Shown here: positions 42,272 through 44,317 of the stretch, piece after piece
How the letters are laid out: every line of letters begins with the position of its first letter
Position numbering within the stretch: position 1 is the stretch's first letter
Assembly: GCF_006381105.1 (NCBI RefSeq)
Contig: NZ_VDET01000027.1
Coordinates: forward strand, 1 to 44,317
Length of the DNA stretch: 44,317 nt
Direction: 5' to 3'
Source of the DNA: Flavicella sediminum
GTDB lineage: Bacteria > Bacteroidota > Bacteroidia > Flavobacteriales > Flavobacteriaceae
Notes under the pieces: generated by a model
Seen by the model: only the letters and a program-made list of their open reading frames with translations
What the model was told of the DNA's origin: nothing
The model's database searches: none
Program-made: the position numbers and the translations under genes

Positions 42272-44317
42272 ATGAAAAAAAACTTACTTATTTTTAGAAA
42301 AAGCTTAGTATTACTAGGTTTTTTTCTTGTAACTTCTGTAGCTTTTGCAAGCCATTTTAGATATGGTGACATTAGTTATAGAGTAGATGGAAATGACCCA
42401 ACGGGGAGAACTATTATATTTAAAGCAAATACAGGTTGGCGCTGCTGTCCTGGAGTGTATCTTCAATTTACGGGTGATTCCTACGGAAGCATAGGTTCAG
42501 TTCCTCAAAACTTAACAGGTAACGCTAATGGTGCTGAGTATTACTCCGGAGAAATATCCTATACGTTTCCTGCTGATGGAAGCTATAAAGTTTATTATAG
42601 TGGAGGAGCTAAGATTGGTGGGTTATCCAACAATGCAAACGGAAGTTGGTATGTATATACTACTGTAAATGTAGGTTCGGGAAATAATTCACCTGTTACT
42701 TCAGTTCCAGCGATAGTAAATGTACAAGTAGGTTTGCCAACAGCTACCTTTGCAATTCCTGTAGCCGATCCAGATGGAGATTCAGTAACTTATAGATTGG
42801 CAACTACTGCTGATGGATGGAATGGAACGCAACCATCTGGTTTAAGTATTAATCCTACTACTGGTCAAATTAATTGGAGTACACAAAATACTTCTATAGG
42901 CCAATTATGGAATACAGCAGTTGTAATTAGAGATTCTAAGGGTTCTGAAATTCTTGTTGATTTTATCATGCAGATTACGCAACAGTCTAATCCTCCAGAA
43001 TTTGATTATAATAGTACACCTGCAAATGGTTTTGCTTATCAATCAGCACCAGGACAAACAATTTCGTTTCCTTTAAATGCTTTTGATACGGATCCAGGAA
43101 GTACTGTTTCAATGTTTGCCGCTGGATTGCCAATAGGAGCCTCTGTTTCTCCTGCTTTTGGTGCCGCAGCCAACCCAATAAGTCATGTGTTTACATGGAC
43201 GCCAACTCCTTCTCAATTTGGTCAGTTTTTGATCAATTTTACGGCACAAGATAATAATGGAGTACAAGTTGCTACAAGTGTTTCTATAAATGTTTCGTTA
43301 AAGCCTACGTTTGACGTTCCTCCAACACCTGCGTCCGGTATCCATACGGTGTATACTCCAGGAGATTTGATTAGTTATACGGTACAAGCTTCTGATCCAG
43401 ATCCTACGGATGTAGTTCAAATAGTTTCAGTAGAAGGGAAAAATTCTATGGGAAATCCAATTCCAATTTATTCAGGGGCAAACTTTTCTACAATACCTAC
43501 AGTAGCTTCTAATCCAACTTCAGGAACGTTTACTTGGGCTACTTCGGCAGCTGATTGGGGGCATAAACATGTTTTCTTTACAGCTAGAGATAGTTATGGT
43601 GACGAAACCATACATGAGATCAATCAACTTATAAATACACCTCCAGTTTTTGCTTCTTTACCAGTGTTGACAGCGGATGTTGGACAGCCATATTCTTACA
43701 CGGTTCAAATTACAGATCCCGATCAGGCTTATGGAGACCAAATTTCAATTTTAGGAATATCATTGCCAACATGGTTAACTCTTGTAGATAATGGTAATGG
43801 AACGGCAACTTTGTCAGGAATACCAACAACAGCTGATGCGGGAAATAATAGTATTAATGTTCAAGCTGAAGATACACATCATCATGTTGATGTCAGAGGA
43901 ATCGTTAATCAATTTTTTAATATAGAGGTGAATAATTGTTCAGTTTCTGCTACTGCAAAAAATATAACAGTTCAGTTAGATGCATCAGGTAATGCAACGA
44001 TAAATGCTGCTGATGTAGATAATAACTCTATAGCTACATGCGGAGTTGAAAGTTTAGTTGTTAGTCCAAATTTATTTACCTGTGCTAATATTGGTGTAAA
44101 TACGGTAACATTAACCATTACAGATGTTCATGGAAATATAGCTTCAGTAGATGCACAAGTTACTGTAATGGACTCTGTAGCTCCTTCGGTTTTAGTAAAA
44201 GACCTTGTGGTGAAGTTAGATGAGAATGGAGTTGGTTTAATTGCTTGTGCAGATGTAGATAATGGTTCTTTAGATGCTTGTGGTATTGCTAGCGCTGTTT
44301 TAAATACAACGAACTTC
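42272..44317 (+). CDS. large secreted Ig/cadherin-like repeat protein, 5' part (open at right edge)
   Basis: The ATG at 42272 opens a frame with no stop to the window end (682 codons seen). A signal peptide (MKKNLLIFRKSLVLLGFFLV..AFA) ends near residue 28. The N-terminal domain begins SHFRYGDISYRV with a CC pair in GWRCCPGVYLQF. Then follow several cadherin/He_PIG-like putative Ig repeats (VPVADPDGDSVTYRL, INWSTQNTS; SYTVQITDPDQAYGD, ATLSGIPTTADAG) and, from about residue 560, repeats with paired cysteines (INAADVDNNSIATCG, FTCANIGVNTVTLTITD, VTVMDSVAPSV). This is a typical type IX-secreted, cell-surface or gliding-associated adhesin; the expected C-terminal sorting domain lies outside the window. 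Confidence 0.85.
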   Translation, partial: MKKNLLIFRKSLVLLGFFLVTSVAFASHFRYGDISYRVDGNDPTGRTIIFKANTGWRCCPGVYLQFTGDSYGSIGSVPQNLTGNANGAEYYSGEISYTFPADGSYKVYYSGGAKIGGLSNNANGSWYVYTTVNVGSGNNSPVTSVPAIVNVQVGLPTATFAIPVADPDGDSVTYRLATTADGWNGTQPSGLSINPTTGQINWSTQNTSIGQLWNTAVVIRDSKGSEILVDFIMQITQQSNPPEFDYNSTPANGFAYQSAPGQTISFPLNAFDTDPGSTVSMFAAGLPIGASVSPAFGAAANPISHVFTWTPTPSQFGQFLINFTAQDNNGVQVATSVSINVSLKPTFDVPPTPASGIHTVYTPGDLISYTVQASDPDPTDVVQIVSVEGKNSMGNPIPIYSGANFSTIPTVASNPTSGTFTWATSAADWGHKHVFFTARDSYGDETIHEINQLINTPPVFASLPVLTADVGQPYSYTVQITDPDQAYGDQISILGISLPTWLTLVDNGNGTATLSGIPTTADAGNNSINVQAEDTHHHVDVRGIVNQFFNIEVNNCSVSATAKNITVQLDASGNATINAADVDNNSIATCGVESLVVSPNLFTCANIGVNTVTLTITDVHGNIASVDAQVTVMDSVAPSVLVKDLVVKLDENGVGLIACADVDNGSLDACGIASAVLNTTNF

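Overview
The window is AT-rich chromosomal DNA from a member of the Bacteroidota, most likely a marine Flavobacteriaceae. Pointers are the promoter style (TTG or TTTG about 19 nt before TAnnTTTG), the lack of Shine-Dalgarno sequences, bacillithiol synthesis (BshB1), a monomeric isocitrate dehydrogenase, families typical of the group (PafA phosphatase, DUF2520, DUF2279, DUF1599, DUF4197, DUF5522, putative porin), a type I sulfatase and a lyase-like surface lipoprotein. The genus cannot be fixed from the sequence alone. Gene density is high and most of the window is core chromosome.

Layout. 1-908: the 3' end of an IS transposase, then a minus-strand tandem array of tRNA-Lys(TTT) and tRNA-Tyr(GTA) genes with a 17-nt tRNA-Lys remnant and repeated terminators. 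973-2481: an MlaF/MlaE-type lipid ABC transporter pair. 2603-7528: PafA-like phosphatase, a KdsC-like phosphatase with a DUF2520 protein, glutathione peroxidase, a PH-domain protein and BshB1. 7581-12370: tRNA-His, a secreted sulfatase and monomeric Icd. 12771-18664: PAP2 phosphatase plus a GT39-type transferase; then, on the minus strand, prmC, trmD, a second GT39-type transferase and rplS. 18782-23669: ribD, a YigZ-family gene, a hotdog thioesterase, dnaA, a low-molecular-weight phosphatase and an RsmI-like methylase. 23789-31601: a cell-envelope cluster on the minus strand (lysozyme-like protein, DUF2279, MltG, GNAT, DapF, FAD protein, porin). 31806-37622: rnhB, a GNAT gene, folP with a small partner, DUF1599, a hexapeptide acyltransferase, a DoxX-like protein and the lyase-like lipoprotein. 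37738-41915: DUF1684, a methyltransferase, sigZ, a very short cysteine-rich gene, DUF4197, a small DUF5522 gene and a phosphotransferase. 42272 to the right edge: the N-terminal part of a large secreted multidomain protein, cut by the window end.

The least ordinary point is a 33-residue ORF with 11 cysteines (39788-39889, minus) directly upstream of sigZ, whose product itself ends in a cysteine/histidine-rich tail. This looks like a small metallothionein-like peptide and an ECF sigma factor in one metal- or thiol-responsive unit. Two genes too short for a usual ORF cut-off (this one and the DUF5522 gene) were found by reading the gaps. No CRISPR array, rRNA, phage or complete mobile element was seen.
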